Positions 36,686 to 45,243 of a DNA stretch of 64,000 nucleotides are shown in pieces (position 1 is the first letter of the stretch; each line of letters starts with the position of its first letter). The notes under the pieces are model-generated. The model did no database searches. It was not told the origin of the DNA and worked only from the letters and a program-made list of their open reading frames with translations. The DNA is taken from positions 187,800-251,799 of the forward strand of contig NZ_JAQQPZ010000002.1 of assembly GCF_028750675.1 (NCBI RefSeq), given 5' to 3'. The translations under genes and the position numbers were made by a program. The DNA comes from Shewanella metallivivens. GTDB taxonomy: Bacteria > Pseudomonadota > Gammaproteobacteria > Enterobacterales > Shewanellaceae.

Positions 36686-37626
36686 TAGGCTCCGATTTCC
36701 CGCAGCAAGTCTTTACCACTTAAAATATCATTGTTTTTACCAAAAAATTTGAAGTCAAATTTAGGTGCATATATTTGGCAATTTAAGTTAAAAAGCATTT
36801 TACTATTGAGTACCGCTACTAGTCCCTCATTAGCTTCTATTGTTTTATCTTCTCCATCAAACTCACCAATTAATGCTAACTCTTGGGAAATAGGAAAATA
36901 AACTTCTGTACCCATTAAGCCGAAACCAGGGCTAGCTCTATAAAACGGGGGGATTTTTTCAGGCTCTTTCCAAGACAGATTCATGGGTCTATCTGTTGTA
37001 ATAAAAGGGCCTGTTTCGTCATTTGCAACTACTAGTAGCCATTTGCGATTGAACAAGCAAGGCAATATTGCATCAATTTGAATCATTTCCATTCTAATAT
37101 GATGCTCTCTTGCGACGTCGATAGTGTATTTTTTGGAATCAAAAAATTCTTTAGCGTCCTCGTAACTTACATTATTAGCTTGATTACTATCATCTTCCAA
37201 TTTACTAATTTGGCTCTCCCACCTACCTTTAGAGTCTAAAGTCATTCCCATTATTCTTTCAGCGATTTGAGCCTGAAATTTTCTCATGTGCTCTCTGCGT
37301 TCTGGGGAGCGTACAGCAATCAACGCGATTAGGTTTAACAAAATGTCTTTTGTTTCCCCCGAAAAATCTAATGTTTCTCGCAGTTTTTTAAGTGCTGTAG
37401 CGGCTTGTCCTTCAAACTTAGATAGTTCTGATTCCAAATGATTAGGATCGACCCCCTCAATTTCAACTCGATTAAAATCGCGTACACCACCAACATTACG
37501 AGGTGTTGTTTCAAAGGACTTCTTTCCTTTAGCGTCAATTACAGCAAGCTTTGATTTCTTGGATTTACCCTTAGTAAATCCTTTTAGATAACATTGCGAT
37601 AAGAAATGGTGATGTCTAGCAGTCAT
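36685..37626 (-). CDS. DUF4238 protein in an integron-like cassette
   Basis: The 313-aa protein begins MTARHHHFLSQCYLKGF and contains PFITTDRPMNLSW, both typical of DUF4238, a widespread soluble family of unknown function with conserved His residues that may bind metal. Only 4 nt separate the start codon from the attC core GTTAGGC (minus strand), with no Shine-Dalgarno, and the stop TAA lies in GCCTAA, the other core. Therefore it is a gene cassette. The intron follows immediately. A defence role is sometimes suspected for this family; not shown here. Confidence 0.75.
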   Translation of the reverse strand: MTARHHHFLSQCYLKGFTKGKSKKSKLAVIDAKGKKSFETTPRNVGGVRDFNRVEIEGVDPNHLESELSKFEGQAATALKKLRETLDFSGETKDILLNLIALIAVRSPERREHMRKFQAQIAERIMGMTLDSKGRWESQISKLEDDSNQANNVSYEDAKEFFDSKKYTIDVAREHHIRMEMIQIDAILPCLFNRKWLLVVANDETGPFITTDRPMNLSWKEPEKIPPFYRASPGFGLMGTEVYFPISQELALIGEFDGEDKTIEANEGLVAVLNSKMLFNLNCQIYAPKFDFKFFGKNNDILSGKDLLREIGA

Positions 37627-37630
37627 AGGA

Positions 37631-37686
37631 GCCTAACAGCTTATTGAATGGCAAAGTAAATTTAAAATCGGCCGTTCAAGTTATTG
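37631..37686 (-). repeat. Short attC site before the DUF4238 gene
   Basis: GCCTAAC (37631-37637) and GTTATTG (37680-37686) are the outer cores; inside, TTGAATGGC (37644-37652) and GCCGTTCAA (37671-37679) form a 9-bp stem with one G-T-type mismatch. The length of 56 bp equals the shortest known attC sites. It would belong to a cassette further right, which has been lost. Confidence 0.6.
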
Positions 37687-38029
37687 ATTAATAACATCCT
37701 ACATTTGCTAACTTATTGTTGTAAAGCAGTTTTAGTTAACTCTACTGACAAATAAAAGTGGGCTTGCGCATTAAAAGTGGACTCAAGATGCTGCAATAAA
37801 TAAAAATTCTTTTATTTCAGTGTATTACAAAATAAACAAATTATTCATCGTACTACTTTAGTTTACTTATTAGCCGATTTGCCTTAAAAACACGCCAAAA
37901 ACCATTACAACTGTTTTTGTGGCCCGAGTAGAATTCAGTTGAATAAATGGAAATCAATTAATAAACAATAGCTTATGAGCGCTTCTTGTTTTTATAAATG
38001 AATTTTCATATCTTTAAAAATTCCTAAAT
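37687..38029. other. Non-coding stretch between cassette remnant and right repeat
   Basis: No gene is supported. AT-rich with a short doubled block AAAAGTGG. It is probably the rest of a lost cassette. Confidence 0.4.
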
Positions 38030-38516
38030 TCAACTCCTAAATTGAGGCCGTTGAAGAAAATGACGTGAGCTAGCCATGGATGGCGAGCTAGCTTTAGAGG
38101 GGAAGGGACGCCCCATCTGAAGCGTTAGCATTTTCGAATAAGGCTGAAGAACACCGAAACGCGGTCAAAAGCTGGATTCAACCACGTCGCGAAATTATCG
38201 CTGCTATTGCTTAGTAAAGAATGATAATTTTGATATGTCGGCTGGGCCAATTCTTTTATCGAAAATAAAGAGGGAACAGTCGTTGGTTTCCTCTTGGTCT
38301 GGTGTGGGCGAAGCGCCACGACGTTAGTGGCCGCAGGCCATGAGTATAAAAGTACAAAGCTAACACCTGGATCCCGGCTCAAAAGCATTGCCGGGACGAC
38401 GAGAAAGTAGCTAACAAGCTTCTATCCAAAAATGAGTTAGATGCCTCAGCTTGAAATGCCTAAATTCAACTCTGAACTTGAGGTCGTTGAAGACTCTTTA
38501 CAAAAGAATACGTGAG
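38030..38516 (-). repeat. Right, inverted copy of the ~0.5-kb repeat family
   Basis: Read on the minus strand it follows the left copy at 33090-33645 block by block, with one hairpin core CCCGGC-N11-GCCGGG at 38373-38395 and CATGGCCTGCGGCCACTAA. Identity by eye is high over about 350 bp plus a further 150-bp block. Together the two copies make a large inverted repeat around the cassette and intron region. Confidence 0.75.
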
Positions 38517-38718
38517 TTGACCAACGCATGCACCTCACTAAACTACTCTTTAAAACTTGCTGATAAGACAAACATTAACAGCTTCATCATGGTGGTTTGC
38601 GAGCCGACCGTCCGACCCATGGACGGGTCGGTCGAGCTACATGGATGTACTAGCGCGTGTCGGTAAGTGAATGCCATGTTGAAGCCAAATAAAACCTTAC
38701 AGCTATATGTTTTGCAAT

Positions 38719-38890
38719 GTGTGAAGCGCCACGACGTTAGTGGCCGCAGGCCATGAGTACAAAACAAACACCTGGACCCCGGCTAAAAAGCACTGCCGGG
38801 GCGACGGTTAAATTAGCCTGCGTCAGTTACAACTTACTACCTTAATTTGGTGTGGGCGACGCGCCACGATGTTAGTGACTGTAGGCCATA
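38719..38890 (-). repeat. Two partial copies of the same repeat family
   Basis: GAAGCGCCACGACGTTAGTG with GGCCGCAGGCCATGAGTAC and a core GACCCCGGC-N11-GCCGGGG form one fragment (about 38719-38803). GCGCCACGATGTTAGTGACT with GTAGGCCATAAGT forms a second (about 38856-38893). They are diverged copies next to selO. The rest of 38517-39134 shows no gene. Confidence 0.65.
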
Positions 38891-39134
38891 AGTCAGAATC
38901 TATCCCTATGACAAATTATCACTTTTGTCGATATCGCAAAGTCTGCTTTTCATTAGTACAAGCTGTCGTTACCATAGGTTGGGTTATCTTAGGCTCTTTC
39001 AAATAATACAGCGCAGGCCTTCGGTATATCTGCTAACCAGTTCCATTACATAACTTGAATAAATCGACTGATTGTCGATACGCTGAGCCATCAAGTTGTG
39101 AACAAACCTTCTACTTAATTAACCAGGTATCCCT

Positions 39135-40913
39135 ATGACTAATCAACTGTCCCAGCAAACATCAGCAACGGTCGATACCGTCGACGATCTCGCTAAATGG
39201 GTAAACTACTCGTTGATGAACACGCTTAAACGTGATCCTGATGCAACATCTGATGGTGCTGATCATAGGCCTAGGCAAGTCTTTTCGGGCCACTATGTTC
39301 CCGTTAACCCCACACCGATTGAAAACCCTGAGTATGTGGCACACAGCCATACTTTTTTTAAAGAATTAGGGTTTGCCGACAGTATGGCGCAGTCGTCTGA
39401 TTTTATGCGTTTGTTTTCTGGTGATCTTACACATGTCCCTGAGCCAATGAGTAAAGTGGGTTGGGCGTGTGGTTATGCATTGTCGATTTATGGCACTGAA
39501 TACATTCAACAATGCCCGTTTAGAACCGGTAATGGTTATGGTGACGGCCGAGCTGTGTCTGTGGTTGAGGCGGTTATCAATGGCAAGCGTTGGGAGATGC
39601 AACTTAAAGGTGGTGGCCGCACGCCTTATTGCCGTGGTGCAGATGGCCGTGCGGTATTGCGCTCAAGTGTGCGTGAGTTTTTAGCGCAAGAGCATATGCA
39701 TGCGTTGGGTGTACCCACGTCTCGCTCGCTCAGCTTATATGTGTCTAAAACCGACACGGTGCAGCGGCCTTGGTATTCCGAAGGATCGCGTGAGCAAGAC
39801 CCCGACCGAATGATCACCGAGGCGGTGGCAATTTCGACCCGTGTGGCGCCGTCATTTATTCGGGTAGGGCAGCTTGAGCTTTTTGGCCGCCGCGCCCGCA
39901 AACATGAACATCCGCAAGCGATGGCAGAGCTTGAACAGCTGGTGCTGCATTTAATTGATCGTGAATATGCTGATGTTATTGACCCGAAGTTGTCTTTAAA
40001 CGACAAAGTACTCAAGCTTGCGTATGAGTTCCGTCACCGTTTAACCTCATTGGTGGCTAACTGGATCCGTGTGGGCTACTGCCAGGGTAATTTTAACAGC
40101 GATAACTGCGCAGCGGGTGGCTTTACCCTAGATTATGGCCCATTTGGTTTTTGTGATGTGTTTAACCCACAATATCAACCTTGGACCGGCGGCGGACAGC
40201 ATTTTGCGTTTTTAAATCAAGACGCCGCTGCAGAGCGTAATTTTTTGATGTTTTGTACTGCATTAAGCCCATTACTGGCCAATGAAGCCGATGCTATAGA
40301 TGGGCTTCAGCAATTGGTTAATGATTTTGCTACCGATATGCAAACAAAAATGGAGCAGATGTGGGCGGCTAAATTGGGGCTTAGCACGTTTAACGCGCCG
40401 CTGTGGGCTGAGCTTATCAGCCTAATGCAGCAAACGTCCGTGGATTACACCTTGTTTTTCCGTGAGCTTTCATCCTTGCCTGATGATATTGAGCCGTTAA
40501 CTAAAAGCTTTTACCGAGATTTGTCGCAAGGGCAAGGATTAGCGCAACGCTGGTCGGCGTGGTTAGCACAGTGGCATTTGCTACTAAGCAGTGAGGCCAA
40601 TAGCACTGTAATAAATAGCCCTGTAACAAATAGCCCTGCGGGCATGACTGACACGACCATACCACGCAGCCGTGACGATATCGCCAAGCAGATGAAACAA
40701 GTTAACCCTAAGTACAGTTTACGCGAGTGGTTGTTGGTGCCAGCATACCAACAAGCGAGCCAGGGGGATTATACCTTGCTGCGCGAATTACAGGCGGTGA
40801 TGACCAATCCTTATGCTGAGCAATCTCAAGAGGTTGAGGACAAATACTATCGCCTTAAGGCATCTGAATATTTTGGGGTTGGTGGGTGTTCGCACTTGAG
40901 CTGCTCGTCATAA
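39135..40913 (+). CDS. selO: SelO-type pseudokinase / protein AMPylator (YdiU family)
   Basis: The 592-aa protein has the YdiU/SelO core: [87 protein letters not shown] and [19 protein letters not shown]. SelO flips ATP and transfers AMP to protein Ser/Thr/Tyr. The C-terminal end GCSHLSCSS keeps the conserved Cys that is selenocysteine in some eukaryotes. It is longer than E. coli SelO (478 aa) because of an N-terminal region and an insert near 460-540. A plausible ribosome site precedes ATG. Confidence 0.9.
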   Translation: MTNQLSQQTSATVDTVDDLAKWVNYSLMNTLKRDPDATSDGADHRPRQVFSGHYVPVNPTPIENPEYVAHSHTFFKELGFADSMAQSSDFMRLFSGDLTHVPEPMSKVGWACGYALSIYGTEYIQQCPFRTGNGYGDGRAVSVVEAVINGKRWEMQLKGGGRTPYCRGADGRAVLRSSVREFLAQEHMHALGVPTSRSLSLYVSKTDTVQRPWYSEGSREQDPDRMITEAVAISTRVAPSFIRVGQLELFGRRARKHEHPQAMAELEQLVLHLIDREYADVIDPKLSLNDKVLKLAYEFRHRLTSLVANWIRVGYCQGNFNSDNCAAGGFTLDYGPFGFCDVFNPQYQPWTGGGQHFAFLNQDAAAERNFLMFCTALSPLLANEADAIDGLQQLVNDFATDMQTKMEQMWAAKLGLSTFNAPLWAELISLMQQTSVDYTLFFRELSSLPDDIEPLTKSFYRDLSQGQGLAQRWSAWLAQWHLLLSSEANSTVINSPVTNSPAGMTDTTIPRSRDDIAKQMKQVNPKYSLREWLLVPAYQQASQGDYTLLRELQAVMTNPYAEQSQEVEDKYYRLKASEYFGVGGCSHLSCSS

Positions 40914-40981
40914 CGTTTAGTTAACGATTTAGTATCGACGACAAACTCTATTGGTGAATTGATAAATAAGAGTAGGAAGGC

Positions 40982-41854
40982 TTAAGGCGTTGCCTTCCAA
41001 AATTCATCTAAACTGCCACAATCTGTTTTTCCATAAAGGACATCACCATAGTCAAACTGCCTGGTATAGAGTTCAAACATTGAAAAATGTTCTATCCAAA
41101 CAACGACTCCGTCTTTAATACCGTAAGAATAAGACGGTCTGTTGTAGGTTAATACGTTGGTATCGATTACAGAATGAGTTTGCTCAGGCTGACCTAATAC
41201 GGCGAGTATATGTGTTTCTGTGTCGCCGAGTTGAATGGTGCTTGCTAGCTCGTAGCGATTCGTAATGGTTTTCTGCTCATTTTCATTCTTTCCAGTCATT
41301 TCATCATGAATCATAAAAGGTGCAGCGACGAGCAGTGCGGGTGAATACACAATGAGCGTTAAGGTATTGGCTATCACTGTATTGGCTGGCGTTTTGTCTG
41401 TGGTTGCTTTTGGATGATTAACGCGAAAATTAAGCCCCTTACTTAATTGGTCTTTTGATTTTATCCAATCATGGTAGGGCGTTATCCCTGCACTTAGCCA
41501 GTGTTTTCTTTTGGTTTTAAACAGTGTTCTGCAGGAGAATAAGTCACGAACATCGTCATCTAACATGACTGATTGTAATGTGTCGTCTTTAAAGTAAAGA
41601 CCGATGTTGACGTTGGTGTCGACATTGATTGCTTCAATATAAGAGTAAGTACTCTGACCTTCTATAACATCAAATGCATTAATGCGTGGGTAAGTTATCA
41701 GTTTGAGGACATCTTGCTTCGATTTACCTAAAAAAAGTTTTTTAAGGATATGCTCTTGCGCTGAAACGTACTGTTCAGCCGGTATGTGTTCTATTGGCTG
41801 TTGGGTACTACAACCAGTGAGTAATACCGTGATCATCATTACCATTCGTAGCAT
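40982..41854 (-). CDS. Lipoprotein, possibly with BamE-like modules
   Basis: The 290-aa protein has a lipoprotein signal MLRMVMMITVLLTGC with lipidated Cys at residue 15, followed by Ser and Thr, so outer membrane is likely. LGKSKQDVLKLITYPRINAF and later IQLGDTETHILAVLGQPEQTH each look like the GxxxxxVxxxLGxP turn of SmpA/BamE-type domains, suggesting two such modules. A hydrophobic stretch about 160-185 is also present. It lies convergent to selO. Function is unknown. Confidence 0.65.
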   Translation of the reverse strand: MLRMVMMITVLLTGCSTQQPIEHIPAEQYVSAQEHILKKLFLGKSKQDVLKLITYPRINAFDVIEGQSTYSYIEAINVDTNVNIGLYFKDDTLQSVMLDDDVRDLFSCRTLFKTKRKHWLSAGITPYHDWIKSKDQLSKGLNFRVNHPKATTDKTPANTVIANTLTLIVYSPALLVAAPFMIHDEMTGKNENEQKTITNRYELASTIQLGDTETHILAVLGQPEQTHSVIDTNVLTYNRPSYSYGIKDGVVVWIEHFSMFELYTRQFDYGDVLYGKTDCGSLDEFWKATP

Positions 41855-42168
41855 CGAGTTTTCTCACTTTCGAAGAATGTAGCAGTATTATATTGATCCG
41901 TGGGCAATGTAAATAACCTGAGCTCGGAAACAGTCCTTTGCTCTGCTCACTGCGTTGAATCGACTTACAATAGGCTAGCTATTGACGCGTCAATTCGCCT
42001 TGTTAGCAGAACAAATGACAAGCTTGAAAGTGAGAATGGGTAACATGTTGATTTTAAATAGTATAAGTTCATCCCTTATCCCGAGATCAGGTTAAATAAC
42101 CTAAGTCCCAAATCTTAAAACCCAATGCTCTGTGCATAATAAAACGACAATTGACATTAGCTGTTAAT

Positions 42169-42281
42169 GGCTAAATGTTAATATTTAGCCATTAACGGCT
42201 AAATTTATCGATAGGGCTTGGATTATTAATTGCTATTAGCCAAAAAAGGCTAAATTTGCATTATTAGCCTAAAATGGCTAA
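42169..42281. promoter_or_regulatory. Operator array TTAGCC-N6-GGCTAA upstream of satD
   Basis: Three palindromes of the form TTAGCC-N6-GGCTAA lie at 42185-42202, 42236-42253 and 42264-42281, plus a half site GGCTAA at 42169-42174. Centres are 51 and 28 bp apart. The last palindrome is 34 bp before the SatD gene, which carries a C-terminal HTH, so autoregulation is the simplest reading. Nothing else is supported in 41855-42314. Confidence 0.75.
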
Positions 42282-42314
42282 ATTGGTATTAGTCTGCAAA
42301 CAAAGGAGCGTTAT

Positions 42315-42965
42315 GTGGAGCCTATCTATAAACCCATCGCGGTGATTGTTGGCGATGTTGTTGACTCAACCAAGCTTACATCAACCCAATTTGAGCACCT
42401 GCTTGAACGGATTAAATCGATTCAGGCATGGATAAGTAAAGGGCATAGCGCCAATGCGCACAGTATTGAGCGCGGAGATGAATTTCAGTCTGTGGTGCAT
42501 GATATTGAAAATGCCTTGCGATACACGATTATTTACCGAATTGGCATAAAAGCACTGGGTAAAGCCTTTGATAGCCGCATTAGTTTTGCCATTGCTGCGC
42601 ATGCTGAGCTGCGTGAGTCGGTGTCGGAGTCAATGGGGCCTGCCTTTGTGCTTTCTGGGCGAGGACTTAATAGCCTTAAGCATGACCGATTATTGTTTAG
42701 CTCAGATAATGTGGCTTTGGCAGAGTATTTTGACTTGTTGTTTAAGTACCTTGATAAGCAACTGACCGAGCTAACTGCGCGCCAATGTGAAGTCATGCTG
42801 CCCATGCTGCAAACACTTAATGAATTATCAATTAGTGAGTTAGCAGAACAGCTTGATGTGGCGACTGCGACTGCCAGTAAGTCACTTAAAGCGTCAGGCT
42901 GGCCATTGATTCATGAGCTAAATTGTCGCTTTGTCGACAAAGTTGCGGAGCTCAACTATGACTGA
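42315..42965 (+). CDS. SatD-family protein with C-terminal HTH
   Basis: The 216-aa protein starts with GTG after AGGAG. KPIAVIVGDVVDSTKL and ERGDEFQSVV (about 7-60) are typical of SatD-family N-terminal domains, related to nucleotide cyclase-like folds. The last 60 residues (LSISELAEQLDVATATASKSLKASGWP) form a winged HTH. The gene overlaps the DUF3307 gene by 8 bp. The array of palindromes in front suggests it is a DNA-binding autoregulator. The pairing SatD-DUF3307 is frequent; function is unknown. Confidence 0.75.
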   Translation: MEPIYKPIAVIVGDVVDSTKLTSTQFEHLLERIKSIQAWISKGHSANAHSIERGDEFQSVVHDIENALRYTIIYRIGIKALGKAFDSRISFAIAAHAELRESVSESMGPAFVLSGRGLNSLKHDRLLFSSDNVALAEYFDLLFKYLDKQLTELTARQCEVMLPMLQTLNELSISELAEQLDVATATASKSLKASGWPLIHELNCRFVDKVAELNYD

Positions 42966-43851
42966 TTTTTTCGGCACGCTTATTCCATTTTTATTGATTC
43001 ACATCATCTGTGATTTTTATCTTCAGCCCGACAGCTGGGTTGAGGCTAAAAAAGCACACACTTACCGTTCAACAGAGTTGTATTTTCACTCGCTGTTACA
43101 TGGCGTTGGCTTAATACTGCCAGCAATGGTGCTAGGCATCGATTGGCGTTCAACGTTTTGCTTAGTGGTGATTGTTGCCGTGACGCATTTTGTGATTGAT
43201 TTATGGAAGGTCACGACACCCAAGGGCGATAAGTTAGCCTACTTTGTGATTGATCAGGCTTTGCACGTGTTAGTACTGGCCGCGATTGCGTTTCATGTCA
43301 CCGATGGGGCGTCGATTGATGCAGTGTTACAGCATGAACATTTTTTTGATGGCGTGCTAGTGGTGTGTGCTTATTTGCTGATCCTTAAGCCTACATCCAT
43401 TGTAATCGGCGCTGTGTTAAGCAAATATCCCATCGTTAACCCAGCAGACGTTAATGAAGTAAAAACAGAAGTTGGTGGCGATATTGATACCGATACTGTT
43501 ACTCAAGCTGTAACTGATACTCAAACCGCGACGAATACGCCAATTGCTACAAATAGTGCCGCGCCTATTACATCTGTTAGCCCTGTTAACGATGAGTCGA
43601 CATATGTGAGTGGTTTAGTTGCGGGTGGCGAATTGATTGGTTACCTAGAACGATTGTTAATACTCACGTTTACGCTGGTGGGCAGTTACGCCGCTGTGGG
43701 TTTTGTATTAGCCGCTAAGTCGATATTTAGATTTGGTGAGTTAAATCAGTCAGCTAACCGCAGCATGACAGAATATGTACTCATTGGCTCGTTATTGTCG
43801 GTGGTGATCACCACTCTTATTGGGGCATTGGTTTCATTGGGTTTTAAGTAA
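42958..43851 (+). CDS. DUF3307 membrane protein
   Basis: The 297-aa protein begins MTDFFGTLIPFLLIHIICDFYLQPD at ATG 42958, overlapping the SatD stop by 8 bp. HIICDFYLQ, YFHSLLHGVGLILPA and THFVIDLWKV are the DUF3307 signature (about 1-130, four helices with His/Asp in the membrane). After residue 150 come more helices, a Thr/Ala-rich low-complexity linker (about 185-225, TDTVTQAVTDTQTATNTP) and two terminal helices. Probably the membrane component controlled by SatD; biochemical role unknown. Confidence 0.75.
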   Translation: MTDFFGTLIPFLLIHIICDFYLQPDSWVEAKKAHTYRSTELYFHSLLHGVGLILPAMVLGIDWRSTFCLVVIVAVTHFVIDLWKVTTPKGDKLAYFVIDQALHVLVLAAIAFHVTDGASIDAVLQHEHFFDGVLVVCAYLLILKPTSIVIGAVLSKYPIVNPADVNEVKTEVGGDIDTDTVTQAVTDTQTATNTPIATNSAAPITSVSPVNDESTYVSGLVAGGELIGYLERLLILTFTLVGSYAAVGFVLAAKSIFRFGELNQSANRSMTEYVLIGSLLSVVITTLIGALVSLGFK

Positions 43852-43879
43852 CCAACACATCAAGTGAATAATGACAAAT

Positions 43880-44008
43880 AAAAAAAAGCCTCTAAATCTA
43901 TAGAGGCCCGATAATCTTATGCAGATTAAAAGCGATACCTATAATCAGCGTTTATCCCCATTCCCATAACAGATAGACGCTGAGTATAGTCACCAAGCAT
44001 TGTGTAGA
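43880..44008 (-). ncRNA. Candidate leftward small RNA
   Basis: On the minus strand, TATAAT (44020-44015) could be a -10 box, with the RNA starting near 44008. Inside, CAGCGT and ACGCTG form an outer stem enclosing GGGAATGGGG. The end is a 7-bp hairpin GCCTCTA/TAGAGGC (43907-43888) followed by eight T residues. No protein-coding gene runs leftward here, so the terminator has no obvious gene to serve. The rest of 43852-44488 shows no gene. No Rfam family is recognised. Confidence 0.45.
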
Positions 44009-44241
44009 CAGTTGATTATATTAGATTAAGCTTTTCTGTAATTTCAATCAAACCATTCTCAATCAAAAATACAGTACAGCCCTAAATATAACCAAACAAT
44101 GCCCAAGCGTTGTACCCGCTAGATTAACATCAGTATGAATAAGTCCATTTAGCAACATTGTTAAAAGGGGGAAGTTACTGACGTTACCCTTAAGTTGATT
44201 TTGCAAAATTGATGAAAAAGTCACAATCAAAAAAGCACTAT

Positions 44242-44260
44242 CTGCGACATTGTGTCGCAG
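44242..44260. promoter_or_regulatory. Perfect palindrome upstream of lldE
   Basis: CTGCGACA-TTG-TGTCGCAG is a perfect 8-bp inverted repeat, 229 bp before lldE; a half-like TCTGTCGCAA follows at 44338-44347. It is a candidate operator for a GntR- or LysR-type regulator of lactate use. The identity of the regulator is unknown. Confidence 0.4.
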
Positions 44261-44488
44261 GGGGGGAGTATAAATGAGGTCGTAAATTGCACGATTAATG
44301 TCATTGTTGTTGATCTATTCACCATAAAAATGAAAAAGTCTGTCGCAATATTTGCTAAATAAGCACTACATTTTATAAGGGTATAAGCTTACATTGTTGG
44401 CTCGATGATAAGTCGTTAGCCATTAACTTGAGTGAAAGTTGTTCGCTTTGTTAATGAGTAATAACGCGTTTGGGGAACATATTACCTT

Positions 44489-45235
44489 ATGAAAATAGCT
44501 CTATTTATTCCGTGCTTAGTTAATCAGATGATGCCTGATGTTGCGATAGCCACTTTGAACTTGTTAGAAAAATTGGGACACCAAGTTATTTTCCCACAAG
44601 GGCAAACTTGTTGTGGCCAGCCAATGACCAATTCAGGTTGTTTTGACGAAGCAAAAAAAACCACGCTTAAGTTGCTTAATGCCTTTAAAGGTGTTGAATG
44701 TGACGCCATTGTTTGCCCTGCCGCAAGTTGTCTAGTGGCAGCCAAAGAAAACTTTCATGAATTTGACAGCAGTAAAGAAGCGGAAGAAGTCATTAATAAA
44801 CTCTATGAGTTAACCGAGTTTTTACATGATATTGCGCCAATTGATCGATTTGCACGGCCAATAAACAAAAAAATCAGCCTGCAAATGAGCTGTCACGGCA
44901 TTCGTATGTTGAATTTAGCCACGCCAACAGAAGAAATGGGTAAACAGCGATTTAATAAAGTCGAGGCCGTATTAGGCAAGATAGCAGGCCTTGATATTGT
45001 TTATCCGGCGCGTATTGATGAATGCTGTGGTTTTGGTGGGACATTTGCCGTTGATGAAGGCGCAGTGTCGGCCAAAATGGGCAAAGATAAAGCCCAAGCG
45101 CATGCGGCAACAGGGGCTCAATATGCTGTGGGCTTTGACCCATCTTGCCTCTTACATTTAGACGGTATGATCCGCCGTCAAAAATTACCGATTGAAACCC
45201 GCCACATTGCCCAAATCATTAACGATGCCCTGTAG
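44489..45235 (+). CDS. lldE: L-lactate dehydrogenase complex subunit LldE
   Basis: The 248-aa protein has two CCG (cysteine-rich) domains: FIPCLVNQMMPDV with GQTCCGQPMTNSG, and SCHGIRMLNLATP with DECCGFGGTFAVDE. These bind Fe-S clusters in LldE/LutA-type proteins. With LldF and LldG it oxidises L-lactate to pyruvate and feeds electrons to quinones at the inner face of the membrane. It is the first of a three-gene operon; lldF starts 8 bp after its stop. In Shewanella the lactate permease and D-lactate enzyme lie close by, but they are not in this window. Confidence 0.9.
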   Translation: MKIALFIPCLVNQMMPDVAIATLNLLEKLGHQVIFPQGQTCCGQPMTNSGCFDEAKKTTLKLLNAFKGVECDAIVCPAASCLVAAKENFHEFDSSKEAEEVINKLYELTEFLHDIAPIDRFARPINKKISLQMSCHGIRMLNLATPTEEMGKQRFNKVEAVLGKIAGLDIVYPARIDECCGFGGTFAVDEGAVSAKMGKDKAQAHAATGAQYAVGFDPSCLLHLDGMIRRQKLPIETRHIAQIINDAL

Positions 45236-45243
45236 GAGACATT

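Noticed and set aside
33090-38516. Composite transposon flanked by inverted ISs
   Set aside because: The flanking inverted repeats carry no transposase frame; they are non-coding repeat copies.
38451-38767. Frames in the right repeat area
   Set aside because: Repeat-derived and lacking start signals.
42928-42942. TTTGTCGACAAA near the end of satD, like the prp operator
   Set aside because: It lies inside coding sequence far from any prp gene and is probably chance.
43888-43907. Hairpin as terminator of the SatD-DUF3307 operon
   Set aside because: On the plus strand it lacks a T-run; the A-run on its left makes it a terminator only for leftward transcripts.
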